Positions 42,641 to 51,578 of a stretch of 64,000 nucleotides of DNA are shown here, piece after piece; position 1 is the stretch's first letter, and each line of letters opens with the position of its first letter. The notes under the pieces are model-generated. The model searched no databases, was not told the origin of the DNA, and saw only the letters and a list, made by a program, of their open reading frames with translations. Source of the DNA: Bacteroidia bacterium (GTDB lineage Bacteria > Bacteroidota > Bacteroidia > B-17B0 > Aurantibacillaceae); the NCBI GenBank assembly GCA_016787705.1, contig JAEUTP010000027.1:1-64000 (forward strand), in the 5' to 3' direction. The translations under genes and the position numbers were made by a program.

Positions 42641-44968
42641 ATGAAGATAGGAATAAAGCTTGCAGTAACATTTTTTTTAATTGCATTTTTGTCAATGACA
42701 GTAATTGGCGTTATTAGTTACTTTAGGGCAAAAAACTCTCTTGAAAAGCAATCATTTGACAGGCTTACAGCTTTCAGGGAATTAAAAGCGGGCCAGATAG
42801 AAGATTATTTTCAGTTAATAAACGACCAGATTGTTACATTAGCTCAAAACCCTACTTTAATTGATGCGATGAAAGAATTTCAAAGCGGTTTCAATAAAAT
42901 TGAGAACGAGATAAGGTTATCAGAAAAAGAGTTTGAGGCAATTAAGAAAAAAGGTGATGATTATGTTTTAAAAGAATTTTTACCAAGGTTAAACAAAAAT
43001 TTACAGGTAAAAGCAACTTTGATAGATGAAGTAGAGTACAATAAAAACGCAATTATTTTAACTGACCTTTATTATGTAAGTAACCCAAATCCAATTGGCG
43101 AAAAGCATAAACTTGTCTATTCTAACGATGAGAGCTCTTATAGTAAATCGCATGCTAAGTACCATACTATGTTAAGTGATTTTGCTGAAAAATTTGGTTT
43201 TTACGATATATTTTTAATTGATGCAGAAACCGGTGATATAGTATATACGGTTTATAAAGAAGTTGATTTTGCAACTTCATTAACTGATGGCCCTTATAAT
43301 AATACTAATCTGGCCGATGCATTTAATGAAGTTGCCGCGAGCGAAAATGAAAGTTTGGTTTACCAGGTAGATTACAGGCCTTATCATCCTTCTTATAACG
43401 CTCCATCGGCTTTTATAGCTTGTGGTATATACGAAGATCATAAAAAAATTGGTGTATTGGCATTTCAAATGCCAATTGAGAAGATAAATGATATAATGAC
43501 GAATAAGGGTAACTGGAAAAATGTTGGTTTAGGAAATACGGGCGAAACATATATAGTTGGTGAGGATTTTAAGATCAGAAATCAGTCCCGCTTTTTAATT
43601 GAAGATAGTGTAAATTACTTTAAAATGCTAAGCGATATTGGCGAAGATAAAAAAGTAATAGAACAAATTAAAAATTACCAAAGTTCAATTGGTTTACAAA
43701 CTGTAAGAACTACAGGTACTGAAGAAGCATTAAAAGGCGTAAGCGATACACAAATATTTCCTGATTATAGGGGTGTTTCAGTTCTTTCCGCATATAAACC
43801 ATTAAGTATTGCCGATATGCATTGGGTGCTGATGAGTGAAATTGACGAAGAAGAAGCGTTTGAGCAGGTTACCAAATTGAGGAATAATATAGTTGTAGGT
43901 TTTTTGTGCCTGTTATTTGTTGTTTTAATAGTATCCTATTTTGTATCCAAACAAATTACAAAACCATTAAACGAATTAACTTACGAAGCTTTAGAACTGG
44001 CCGATGGTAATCTGGATGTGGAAGTTAAAACAGCGGGAAGCGATGAAATAGGCATGCTGGCCAATAGTTTTAAAAAAATGCAAGCCTCTATTAATAAATT
44101 AATACACGATCTTAAAGATATTAACCATAACCTTGAAGACAAAGTAAAAGAGCGTACAGAAGAGGTAATGAAACAAAAAGATCTGTTAGAAGAAAAACAA
44201 AAAGAGATCGTTGATTCAATTCATTATGCGCGTCGTATACAAACTACCATCTTGCCGGGTAATGAATATCTTGCAAAAAACTTACCCGACTTTTTTGTTT
44301 TATTTAAACCACAATCTATCGTATCCGGAGATTTTTACTGGGCAACACGCGTTGTAAAAAAAGTAGAAGATAAAGTAGTGGGCGAAAGATTTTACCTTGC
44401 TGTTTGCGATAGCACAGGCCATGGTGTGCCGGGGGCCTTTATGAGTATTTTAAATATCTCTTTTTTAAACGAAGCTATAAATGAAAAACAAATAGAAGCG
44501 CCTAATGAGATATTAGATTATGTGAGAAAACGTTTAATAAAAAACCTTTCGCACGAAGGTGGACAGGACGGAATGGATGGAACCGTAATTTGTTTTGATA
44601 AGATGAAAAATACGATCACTTATGCATCTGCACATAATGCACCAATTATGGTAAGAGATAAAAACATCATCGAATTAAAAGCGGATAAAATGCCTATTGG
44701 TAAAGGCATTAAAACAGAACCTTTTACATTGCATGAGATTGATGCTAAAAAAGGAGATACAATTTATTTTTACACGGATGGATTTGCCGATCAGTTTGGC
44801 GGGCCAAAAGGCAAAAAATTCAAATACAAAACACTAAATACATTATTACTTGATAATAGCGAACTGCCTTTGACCCAACAGGCAGAAATGTTATTGAACG
44901 CCTTTACAGATTGGAAAGGGCAATTAGAGCAGATAGACGATGTGTGTGTGTTTGCAGTAAGAATTTGA
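42641..44968 (+). CDS. Membrane sensor with HAMP and SpoIIE-type PP2C phosphatase domain
   Basis: The 775-residue protein has helix 1 (about residues 8-28), a periplasmic Cache-like sensor region of about 380 residues, helix 2 (about 422-442), HAMP (about 443-495), a coiled linker (KQKDLLEEKQKEIVDSIHYARRIQ), and a SpoIIE/PP2C domain (about 540-775). Metal-binding Asp residues are in VSGDFYW and VCDSTGHGVPGAFMS, and DDVCVFAVRI closes the domain. It should dephosphorylate a serine on an anti-sigma antagonist or other partner in response to an extracellular signal. The 264-bp upstream region shows no gene. Confidence 0.85.
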   Translation: MKIGIKLAVTFFLIAFLSMTVIGVISYFRAKNSLEKQSFDRLTAFRELKAGQIEDYFQLINDQIVTLAQNPTLIDAMKEFQSGFNKIENEIRLSEKEFEAIKKKGDDYVLKEFLPRLNKNLQVKATLIDEVEYNKNAIILTDLYYVSNPNPIGEKHKLVYSNDESSYSKSHAKYHTMLSDFAEKFGFYDIFLIDAETGDIVYTVYKEVDFATSLTDGPYNNTNLADAFNEVAASENESLVYQVDYRPYHPSYNAPSAFIACGIYEDHKKIGVLAFQMPIEKINDIMTNKGNWKNVGLGNTGETYIVGEDFKIRNQSRFLIEDSVNYFKMLSDIGEDKKVIEQIKNYQSSIGLQTVRTTGTEEALKGVSDTQIFPDYRGVSVLSAYKPLSIADMHWVLMSEIDEEEAFEQVTKLRNNIVVGFLCLLFVVLIVSYFVSKQITKPLNELTYEALELADGNLDVEVKTAGSDEIGMLANSFKKMQASINKLIHDLKDINHNLEDKVKERTEEVMKQKDLLEEKQKEIVDSIHYARRIQTTILPGNEYLAKNLPDFFVLFKPQSIVSGDFYWATRVVKKVEDKVVGERFYLAVCDSTGHGVPGAFMSILNISFLNEAINEKQIEAPNEILDYVRKRLIKNLSHEGGQDGMDGTVICFDKMKNTITYASAHNAPIMVRDKNIIELKADKMPIGKGIKTEPFTLHEIDAKKGDTIYFYTDGFADQFGGPKGKKFKYKTLNTLLLDNSELPLTQQAEMLLNAFTDWKGQLEQIDDVCVFAVRI

Positions 44969-44971
44969 TAT

Positions 44972-45967
44972 TTAGGAAGGCATAGCTACCGCCTCTTTAT
45001 TAAATTTATTTCTGTATTCTATTGGCGACAAGCCTGTTGTTTTCTTAAATACATTTCTAAAGGCTTTAGTATCGGAGTAACCAACATCATACATTACTTC
45101 ATTAATGTTTTTTCGGGTGGTTTCAAACGATTTTTTAGCGGCTTCTATTTTTACACGTTGTATATATTCGATAATAGTATTGTTAGTTGCTTTCTTAAAG
45201 CGTCGTTCAAGACTCCTTCTTCCAAGTGCAAACATATCGGCCAGTTGTTCAACTGATAATTTATCTTGGAAATTACTTTCAATAAATTCCTGCGCTTTCC
45301 TTACCGGTTCATCTTCATGATCTTTTTGCCCTTTAAACATGATAAATTTAGATTGATCATACCTGTCAATATCAATTTCAAAATATTTTGAGGCAAGCAC
45401 AGCCATTTCGCGATCGGTATATTTTTCTAATATATATAATAACAAATTCCAAAATGAGTTGGCTCCTCCACTTGTGTAAATGCCATTTTCATCTGTAATT
45501 ATTTTATCTGAAACTAATTCTGTAGCAGGGAACATTTTTCTAAAATCATTTTCTGCATGCCAGTGCGTAGAACATTTTTTTCCGTCAAGCAAACCGGTAG
45601 AGGCTAGTAAAAAAGTACCAACACATAAGCTTGCTAACTCAGAACCCGCTTTATGCTGTTTGCATATCCATGTATTAAAGCCTTTATTTATTTCTATTAC
45701 CTCACTCCACATACCATTTACCGGAGGAATAATAATTAAATCGCTTTTAAAATTATCTGTTATGTCTTTATCAGGAAAAACCTTAAATAATTTATCATAT
45801 ACATGTGCCTCTTTATCAAGCCCTACTAATTGTATATTAAATAAAGGTTGTTTGCCCATGCTTCTTAAAAAATCATTGGCAGTATTAAATGCTTTGTAAG
45901 AGCCTTCAATGCAGGTTAAAGTAGCAGCGCCTTTTGGTACGAGTATGGATATGTTTTTCATTTTCAT
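44972..45967 (-). CDS. GlxA-type transcription regulator (DJ-1/PfpI + AraC HTH)
   Basis: The 331-residue regulator has an N-terminal DJ-1/PfpI-like domain (about residues 1-190) with the elbow region LASLCVGTFLLASTGLLDGK and a CSTHWHAENDF motif common to this group, and a C-terminal AraC-family DNA-binding domain (about 220-320) with two helix-turn-helices (LSVEQLADMFALGRRSLERRFK, and VMYDVGYSDTKAFRNVFKKTTGLSPIEYR). It probably activates or represses nearby genes, perhaps the divergent PhnB-like set at 46083. Convergent with the SpoIIE gene, 3 bp between stops. Confidence 0.87.
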   Translation of the reverse strand: MKMKNISILVPKGAATLTCIEGSYKAFNTANDFLRSMGKQPLFNIQLVGLDKEAHVYDKLFKVFPDKDITDNFKSDLIIIPPVNGMWSEVIEINKGFNTWICKQHKAGSELASLCVGTFLLASTGLLDGKKCSTHWHAENDFRKMFPATELVSDKIITDENGIYTSGGANSFWNLLLYILEKYTDREMAVLASKYFEIDIDRYDQSKFIMFKGQKDHEDEPVRKAQEFIESNFQDKLSVEQLADMFALGRRSLERRFKKATNNTIIEYIQRVKIEAAKKSFETTRKNINEVMYDVGYSDTKAFRNVFKKTTGLSPIEYRNKFNKEAVAMPS

Positions 45968-46082
45968 GTTTCAAATGTAAAATAAATTATTGTCGCAATC
46001 AACCCCTCAAACTGCCGTTTTTACACCCTGAGAATAAATAACCTATACTGTAATTTTGTAGTGTAAAACTGAACTTATAATA

Positions 46083-46481
46083 ATGAGAACGCAGATCAAC
46101 CCGTATTTAATATTTAATGGTAATTGCAGAGAGGCAATGAATTTTTATAAAATATGTTTTGGAGGCGAGTTAATATTACAAACCGTAGGCGACTCACCTA
46201 TGGCTGCACAGTGGCCTGTTAAGGCTCAAAACAGGATATTACATGCCAGTCTTGTAAATGGCGACATTAATCTTTTAGCATCTGATATGGGTTCAGATCA
46301 TTTAGTAATGGGTAACGTTATATCCTTATCATTGGGATGTAGCAGTAAAAAAGAAATAGAAAGCTTTTTTGAAAAACTTTCAGAAGGAGGAAAAGTAACA
46401 CATCCCTTACACGAATTTTTTGATGGTATCATTGGCGCACTTACTGATAAATATGGAATGAACTGGGTACTGAAATTTTAA
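46083..46481 (+). CDS. PhnB-like VOC (glyoxalase-fold) protein
   Basis: The 132-residue protein has the PhnB/3-demethylubiquinone-like VOC pattern: INPYLIFNGNCREAMNFYKICFGGEL at the start, MAAQWPVKAQNRILHASLVNG in the middle and GALTDKYGMNWVL at the end, with the FYxxxFGG motif typical of this subgroup. Catalytic role unknown; these proteins usually lack proven activity. A TAATTTTG box lies 22 nt upstream of the ATG. It leads a run of plus-strand genes (SRPBCC, small protein, MATE) and is divergent from the GlxA-type regulator. Confidence 0.82.
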   Translation: MRTQINPYLIFNGNCREAMNFYKICFGGELILQTVGDSPMAAQWPVKAQNRILHASLVNGDINLLASDMGSDHLVMGNVISLSLGCSSKKEIESFFEKLSEGGKVTHPLHEFFDGIIGALTDKYGMNWVLKF

Positions 46482-46531
46482 TGGTTAAATAAAAAATATT
46501 AATTTAAACGTATAATTAAAAAACAGGAAAT

Positions 46532-47062
46532 ATGATTGTGATAGTATATTTACTTGGTTCAATTGCCGGCTTAATAGTTTTGTTTTTAATAGCAGCTTTA
46601 TTTGTAAAAAAAGAAAGTGTTATTGAGCGTGACATCATTATTAATAAGCCAAAAGCAGAAGTTTTTAATTATGTAAAATATATAAAAGAACAGGATAAAT
46701 TTAACAAGTGGGTAATGGCAGATCCTGATATGAGAAAAGAATTTAAAGGTGTTGATGGCACTGTTGGTTTTATTTATGCCTGGGATAGTAATGCCAAAGG
46801 TGGAAAAGGTGAACAGGAAATTAAAGGCTTGGCTGAAGGTGAAAGAGTAGATCTTGAAATTCGATTTGAAAAACCTTTTAAAGGAATATCTGATTCGATA
46901 ATACATACACGAGCAATTTCGGCTGATCAGACAAAAGTAATCTGGATCTTTAAAAGCAATTCAAAATACCCTGTAAATCTTATGTCGGCTATGCTAGAAG
47001 GTGTGCTTGGAAAAGATCTTGATAAAAGTTTAAATAATCTGAAAAGAATTCTTGAAAAATAG
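46532..47062 (+). CDS. SRPBCC family protein with N-terminal membrane anchor
   Basis: The 176-residue protein has one N-terminal helix (about 2-24) followed by an SRPBCC/polyketide cyclase-like domain (about 30-175), recognisable from ERDIIINKPKAEVFNYVKYIKEQDKFNKW and from the following beta-strands. Such domains bind small hydrophobic ligands. The ordering after a PhnB-like protein and GlxA-type regulator is common in Bacteroidota. Ligand unknown. Confidence 0.78.
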   Translation: MIVIVYLLGSIAGLIVLFLIAALFVKKESVIERDIIINKPKAEVFNYVKYIKEQDKFNKWVMADPDMRKEFKGVDGTVGFIYAWDSNAKGGKGEQEIKGLAEGERVDLEIRFEKPFKGISDSIIHTRAISADQTKVIWIFKSNSKYPVNLMSAMLEGVLGKDLDKSLNNLKRILEK

Positions 47063-47074
47063 CTCAGTAAAAAA

Positions 47075-47305
47075 GTGGTAGAAGTATTTAAAACAAATGT
47101 GCAAGAGCCTTTTCATGCTGATATACTTCTAAAACTTATTCACAAAAGTTTTAATGAAGTTAATGCCAGTTTTGATCTTGAAGACCGTGACAAAATACTC
47201 AGAGTTGAATCTTTAAGCGTTATTGAAAATGATAGATTAATAAATTTAATACAAAGTCTGGGTTTTGTAATAGAAGTCCTTCCTGATGAAGCTCATCTGA
47301 ATTGA
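47075..47305 (+). CDS. Small ferredoxin-fold (HMA-like) protein without metal Cys
   Basis: The 76-residue protein (GTG start, 12 bp after the previous stop) has a beta-alpha-beta-beta-alpha-beta pattern: VEVFKTNVQ, ILLKLIHKSFNEVN, ASFDLED, KILRVES, DRLINLIQSLG, FVIEVLPD. This resembles heavy-metal-associated domains but lacks the CxxC motif, so it probably does not bind metal that way. Similar Cys-less small proteins occur in many Bacteroidota. It is co-transcribed with the SRPBCC gene; role unknown. Confidence 0.55.
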   Translation: MVEVFKTNVQEPFHADILLKLIHKSFNEVNASFDLEDRDKILRVESLSVIENDRLINLIQSLGFVIEVLPDEAHLN

Positions 47306-47371
47306 TTAGTGATATATGTCTTCGTAAAACAGCCTGATTTTTTTTGTACTTTTACAACCCTGATTAAAATT

Positions 47372-48769
47372 ATGTCAACCCCTGTTAAAACAAGTTCAAC
47401 CAAAACATTTATTAATGTGATTAAAGAATCACTTAATGGAAAAGAGCAGGATTATACTGTAGGAAGTATTCGCAGGGCAGTATTTTTGCTGGCTATTCCC
47501 ATGATATTGGAACTTAGCTTAGAAAGTGTTTTTGCTGTTGTGGATATGTTCTTTGTTGGCAAGCTGGGCGAAAATGCTATTGCAACAGTTGGTTTAACCG
47601 AATCGGTTATTACTATTATATATTCAGTTGCCATAGGTTTAAGTACAGGCGCTACCGCCATTGTTGCCAGGAGGATTGGCGAAAAAGATCCCGAATCTGC
47701 AGCACATGCCGGTGCTCAATCGCTTATCATTTGTTTAATTGCAACAATAATTGTAAGTGTACCGGGAGTGATCTTTGCCGACGATATTTTAGCAATGATG
47801 GGAGCAAGTAAAGAAGTGGTTACCGACGGCGCAATTTTTACGCGCATTATGCTTGGTGGTAGTTTGGCCATTATGTTGTTGTTTTTAATAAACGGCATTT
47901 TTAGGGGAGCGGGTAATGCTGCCATGGCTATGAAAAGTTTGTGGATAGCAAGCATCATTAATATTATTTTATGTCCTGTGTTTATACATTTTTTTGGTTT
48001 AAAAGGTGCTGCAATAGCAACAGTAATAGGAAGAAGCACCGGTGTATTGTATCAATGTTATCATTTGTTTAAAGGCAGTGGTATCTTAAAGATCCATTTC
48101 AGCAGTTTTAAGATCGATCCTGTAATAATAAAATCGGTTATTGCAGTGGCATGGCCGGCAACGTTTCAATTTATTATTGCCAGCGGCAGTTGGATAATTT
48201 TGGCGCGTATTGTTGCTGAAACAGGTGGTACAACAGCTTCTGCTGGTTACCAGATAGCTATGCGAAATGTAGTTTTCTTTATTCTTCCTGCATGGGGCTT
48301 AAGCAATGCGGCTGCAACTTTGGTTGGGCAAAATTTAGGCGCTAACGAAATGGATAGAGCAGAGAAAAGCGTAATGCTTACAACGAAATACAATGCTGTT
48401 TTTATGGCATTTGTGGCAGTATTATTTATTTTAATTCCAAGGCCTATCATTCATATTTTTACGCAGGATGAAGCAATTATTGCTTATGGAGTGCAGGCAT
48501 TACGTATAATTGGCGCAGGTTTTATGTTTTACGGTATTGGTATGGTTATGACGCAAGCATTAAATGGTGCAGGCGATACAAAAACACCAACTATCATTTA
48601 CTTTATTTGTTTCTGGCTATTCCAGGTTCCGTTAGCGTATTTCTTATCAAACGTTCTTGATATGAAAGCCACTGGTGCCTTTATTGCGATACCTGTTGCA
48701 GAAACGCTTATAGCCATAGTTGCCTGGCTTTATTTCAAAAAAGGTAAATGGAAGGAAGTAAAAGTATAG
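47372..48769 (+). CDS. MATE family efflux transporter
   Basis: The 465-residue transporter has 12 helices in two similar halves. MATE hallmarks are visible: PMILELSLESVFAVVDMFFVG in helix 1, GENAIATVGL, and in the second half WPATFQFIIASGSWIILARIV and NLGANEMDRA. It exports cationic drugs or metabolites using Na+ or H+. I place the start at ATG 47372 (MSTPVKTSS) rather than at the GTG 63 bp upstream, since TACTTTTA near 47348 looks like its -7 box. Confidence 0.87.
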   Translation: MSTPVKTSSTKTFINVIKESLNGKEQDYTVGSIRRAVFLLAIPMILELSLESVFAVVDMFFVGKLGENAIATVGLTESVITIIYSVAIGLSTGATAIVARRIGEKDPESAAHAGAQSLIICLIATIIVSVPGVIFADDILAMMGASKEVVTDGAIFTRIMLGGSLAIMLLFLINGIFRGAGNAAMAMKSLWIASIINIILCPVFIHFFGLKGAAIATVIGRSTGVLYQCYHLFKGSGILKIHFSSFKIDPVIIKSVIAVAWPATFQFIIASGSWIILARIVAETGGTTASAGYQIAMRNVVFFILPAWGLSNAAATLVGQNLGANEMDRAEKSVMLTTKYNAVFMAFVAVLFILIPRPIIHIFTQDEAIIAYGVQALRIIGAGFMFYGIGMVMTQALNGAGDTKTPTIIYFICFWLFQVPLAYFLSNVLDMKATGAFIAIPVAETLIAIVAWLYFKKGKWKEVKV

Positions 48770-48818
48770 GTATTTAAAGGTAATTGTATATTAACTTTTT
48801 ATTGCCTATAATTACTTA

Positions 48819-50150
48819 ATGAAATTGCAATTTTGCAAAATAATCATTCTTTTACTGCTTCTGCCCGGTTCAAATTATTTGAGCGCACAAAAAAACTCAA
48901 AGGTAGATAGTCTTACCGGCTTGCTTTATGGCAATACAGATTCTGCATACATAGAAATTTGTTGCGATATATCCCATGCTTATTTTAATTCAAAACAAGT
49001 TAACCTTGGCTTTAAGTATGCCGACTCAGCCCTATTAAGGGCCAAAAAGATCAATAGTCATCGTTACGAAGCTTATGCCTATAATAATTTTGGCAACCTT
49101 TATAATTATATCAATGATTTTTCGAATGCGCTTTATAATTTTGAAAAAGCGCTGAGCATACAGCGCAAAAATGGCAATATACCGGCAGAGTGTAGCACCA
49201 TTCTTAATAAAGGCAACACCTATTTTTATAGTAATGAGTATAATAAAGCTGAAAAATGTTATCGTAAAGCTTTAGCCATTTATAGAAACATAAAGCCCGA
49301 CTTAGGCACCGAGTCAAATATTTATAATAATCTTGGCAGCGCGTGCGCGGCACAGGATAAATTTAGTGAGGCTACAAACTGGTTTAAAAAATCGCTTGAG
49401 ATAAATAAAAAGAATAACGATCAATTAAGTATAGCGTATACCTATAATAATATTGGTAATACACTTAAGGCAGAAGAAAAATATAATGAAGCACTTGTTT
49501 ATTTTAAAGATGCTTTAGCGCTTAAATTAAAATACGGAGATAATAAAGACAAAGCAGATGGCTATACAAACCTGGCTGCCATATATGGTTCACTCGATGA
49601 TTATAAAAAAGTTATAGAGTATCTTAATTTAGGGCTTTCGTACAGGGATACCACGATTTATAATGCTGACCTTAAGAATTTGTACAAGAATTTTGCCGAT
49701 ATATATGAGAAGCTTAACGACGTATCTTCTGCAAATAAATATTATAAATTGCTGAATAATATAACAAGCGAAATTTCAAAGAAAGAGCTTTCAGCGCAGA
49801 TCGAACAGAATGATATTATGAATGAGTTCTCAAAATCTCATTTGCGTGATAGCCTTGTGCAGGCTTCGAAAATAGAAAAGCAAAAAGCCGAGATAGGCCG
49901 GAGCAATACTATAAAATATTTCTTGCTGTTAATTGTTGGTGTTATTGTTATTTTTTTACTGTTGCTTTTTAAACGCTATAAAGTTACACAAGCGCAAAAA
50001 GAGGTAATCTTACATCAAAAAGCAATGGTAGATGAAAAGCAGGAAGAGATCATGGATAGCATTAAGTACGCCCGCCGTATACAGGAATCTTTATTGCCTA
50101 CCGAAAAGTATATTGAAAGGGTTTTAAATCAGGTAAAGGATAAAAAATAA
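48819..50150 (+). CDS. TPR sensor-like protein with C-terminal signalling helix but no output domain
   Basis: The 443-residue protein has a signal peptide (to about residue 24), then about six TPR units (residues 55-310; repeats such as ALYNFEKALSIQRKNGNIP), a membrane helix (about 367-385), and a coiled helix (HQKAMVDEKQEEIMDSIKYARRIQESLLPTEKYIERVL). The same helix text joins HAMP and SpoIIE domains in the protein at 42641. Here the protein stops 20 residues later, with no phosphatase or kinase. Such short forms are known among Bacteroidota TPR proteins, so it may be complete and act with a separate partner. Confidence 0.75.
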   Translation: MKLQFCKIIILLLLLPGSNYLSAQKNSKVDSLTGLLYGNTDSAYIEICCDISHAYFNSKQVNLGFKYADSALLRAKKINSHRYEAYAYNNFGNLYNYINDFSNALYNFEKALSIQRKNGNIPAECSTILNKGNTYFYSNEYNKAEKCYRKALAIYRNIKPDLGTESNIYNNLGSACAAQDKFSEATNWFKKSLEINKKNNDQLSIAYTYNNIGNTLKAEEKYNEALVYFKDALALKLKYGDNKDKADGYTNLAAIYGSLDDYKKVIEYLNLGLSYRDTTIYNADLKNLYKNFADIYEKLNDVSSANKYYKLLNNITSEISKKELSAQIEQNDIMNEFSKSHLRDSLVQASKIEKQKAEIGRSNTIKYFLLLIVGVIVIFLLLLFKRYKVTQAQKEVILHQKAMVDEKQEEIMDSIKYARRIQESLLPTEKYIERVLNQVKDKK

Positions 50151-50227
50151 TTCTACCCATTTGATTAACAGCATAATTATTTCAAAAAGAAATAAACCTT
50201 TTTTTAATTTTTATGTTTTTAATATGT

Positions 50228-50635
50228 ATGGAAAAAGTTCCTCATAAAAAAGATATTTATTGTTTTCTTATTGATGATGATGAAGATGACAGAAAAATAT
50301 TTGAAATGGCTGTAAATAAAATATCGGCACAAATAAAGTTTGGGTATGCTAAAAGTGGTCCCGACGCTATTGAACAATTAAAAGATTGTAAGCGTGTGCC
50401 GGATTTTATTTTTCTTGACCTTAATATGCCGATAATGAGTGGTAATGATTGTTTAATTGAGCTTAAAAAAACGGCTTCTGTTGCCGAAGTACCGGTAATC
50501 ATCTATTCTACCACAATTACCGAAAAAATAGTATACGATACTTTGCATGATGGTGCGTTCGACCATATTGAAAAACCATCAAAAATCGAAAAGCTTGAAC
50601 AGTATCTTAAACGTATTTTCCAGCTTAGAGATTAA
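50228..50635 (+). CDS. Single-domain response regulator
   Basis: The 135-residue protein is all receiver domain: acidic pocket LIDDDEDDRK, phospho-acceptor Asp in FLDLNMP (about residue 64), Ser/Thr in IYSTTIT and Lys in HIEKPSK. There is no output domain. I prefer ATG 50228 (MEKVPHKK) to the ATG at 50213. It lies 77 bp after the TPR protein gene and may receive phosphate from a kinase elsewhere. Receivers of this subgroup often follow PAS or TPR sensors in Bacteroidota. Confidence 0.8.
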   Translation: MEKVPHKKDIYCFLIDDDEDDRKIFEMAVNKISAQIKFGYAKSGPDAIEQLKDCKRVPDFIFLDLNMPIMSGNDCLIELKKTASVAEVPVIIYSTTITEKIVYDTLHDGAFDHIEKPSKIEKLEQYLKRIFQLRD

Positions 50636-50693
50636 TGTTTTTGCTTAACGTATTTTAGATTTTATATTTTTGCATTTAAGTCACTAATTGCGG

Positions 50694-50701
50694 TATATTT
50701 G
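50694..50701 (+). promoter_or_regulatory. -7 box TATATTTG of the TerB/J-domain gene
   Basis: This perfect TAnnTTTG is 23 nt before the TTG at 50725. Five nt after it an in-frame ATA (50707) begins a reading NNIFTLFKII that continues into the protein, so the start is uncertain. Confidence 0.5.
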
Positions 50702-50724
50702 TCTTTATAAATAACATCTTCACA

Positions 50725-51480
50725 TTGTTTAAGATCATTTTTGCCGCTTTAGGCTTTTTCTTTTTTACCCGCCATTTTATGGGGGCTATTATTGGCTTTA
50801 TTATTGGTTCGGCTATTGATAATTTTATGACGGTAAAGGTAAAAGCAGGTAAAGGTCAAAGTATTTTTGATTATTACCAGCAACATGCCGCCCGCCCACA
50901 CGAAGATTTTGCAACCATGCTTATGGCTCTTTCGGCAGCTGTTATGAAAGCAGATGGAAGGCCTTTAAAAGTGGAATTAGAATATATAAAAGCCTTTTTT
51001 GCTCAACAATTTGGCCCACAATACTCTGCAACACATTTGCAAACTCTTAAACATTTTTTAGATGCAGCATCTATTCCTGTTGAACAGATATGTAATGATA
51101 TTAATATGCGTACAACTCTTGAAGTGCGCATTCAATTAATGCATTATCTTTTTGGTATTGCCAGATCTGATGGTCATGTTGCGGATACGGAGATAAATGT
51201 TTTGAGGCGTATTGCTGTGCAACTACAAATTCCTTCTCCGGATTTTGAAAGTCTTAAGGGGATGTTTTACAGAGATGTAAATTCTGATTATCATGTATTA
51301 GGTATTGAGCCAACTGCCTCCGAAGAAGAAATTAAAAAAGCCTACAGACAAATGGCTGTTCGTTATCATCCCGATAAAGTAATTCACATGGGGGAAGAAT
51401 TTCAAAAAGGTGCAAAGGAAAAATTTCAGAAAATACAGGATGCTTATGAAAGCATAAAAAAGAGTAGAGGAATAAGCTAA
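50725..51480 (+). CDS. DjlA-like protein: membrane anchor, TerB domain, J domain
   Basis: The 251-residue protein has an N-terminal hydrophobic Gly-rich anchor (about residues 2-35, GAIIGFIIGS), a TerB-like helical domain (about 55-175, DFATMLMALSAAVMKADGRP and GIARSDGHVADTEINVLRRIA with acidic metal-type residues), and a C-terminal J domain (about 187-250) with YHPDK, the HPD needed to stimulate DnaK. This is the layout of DjlA-type co-chaperones. TTG is the first conventional start; an in-frame ATA at 50707 near the promoter is an alternative. Independent transcription unit. Confidence 0.83.
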   Translation: MFKIIFAALGFFFFTRHFMGAIIGFIIGSAIDNFMTVKVKAGKGQSIFDYYQQHAARPHEDFATMLMALSAAVMKADGRPLKVELEYIKAFFAQQFGPQYSATHLQTLKHFLDAASIPVEQICNDINMRTTLEVRIQLMHYLFGIARSDGHVADTEINVLRRIAVQLQIPSPDFESLKGMFYRDVNSDYHVLGIEPTASEEEIKKAYRQMAVRYHPDKVIHMGEEFQKGAKEKFQKIQDAYESIKKSRGIS

Positions 51481-51578
51481 TTGTTTTAATGTCAAATGTG
51501 GTTTTCTTTTATGCTACCCTGTAACCTTTCATAATATTGTAATTATATTCACGTTAATTGTATTTGGATAAAACATCT

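Noticed and set aside
47309..47371. GTG at 47309 as start of the MATE transporter
   Set aside because: It adds 21 residues with no family counterpart, and a -7-like box (TACTTTTA) lies inside that stretch; ATG 47372 is better.
51558..51578. TTG at 51558 as start of the outer-membrane receptor
   Set aside because: The TTG lies in a promoter-like TGTATTTG stretch, and the ATG at 51579 gives a normal signal peptide.
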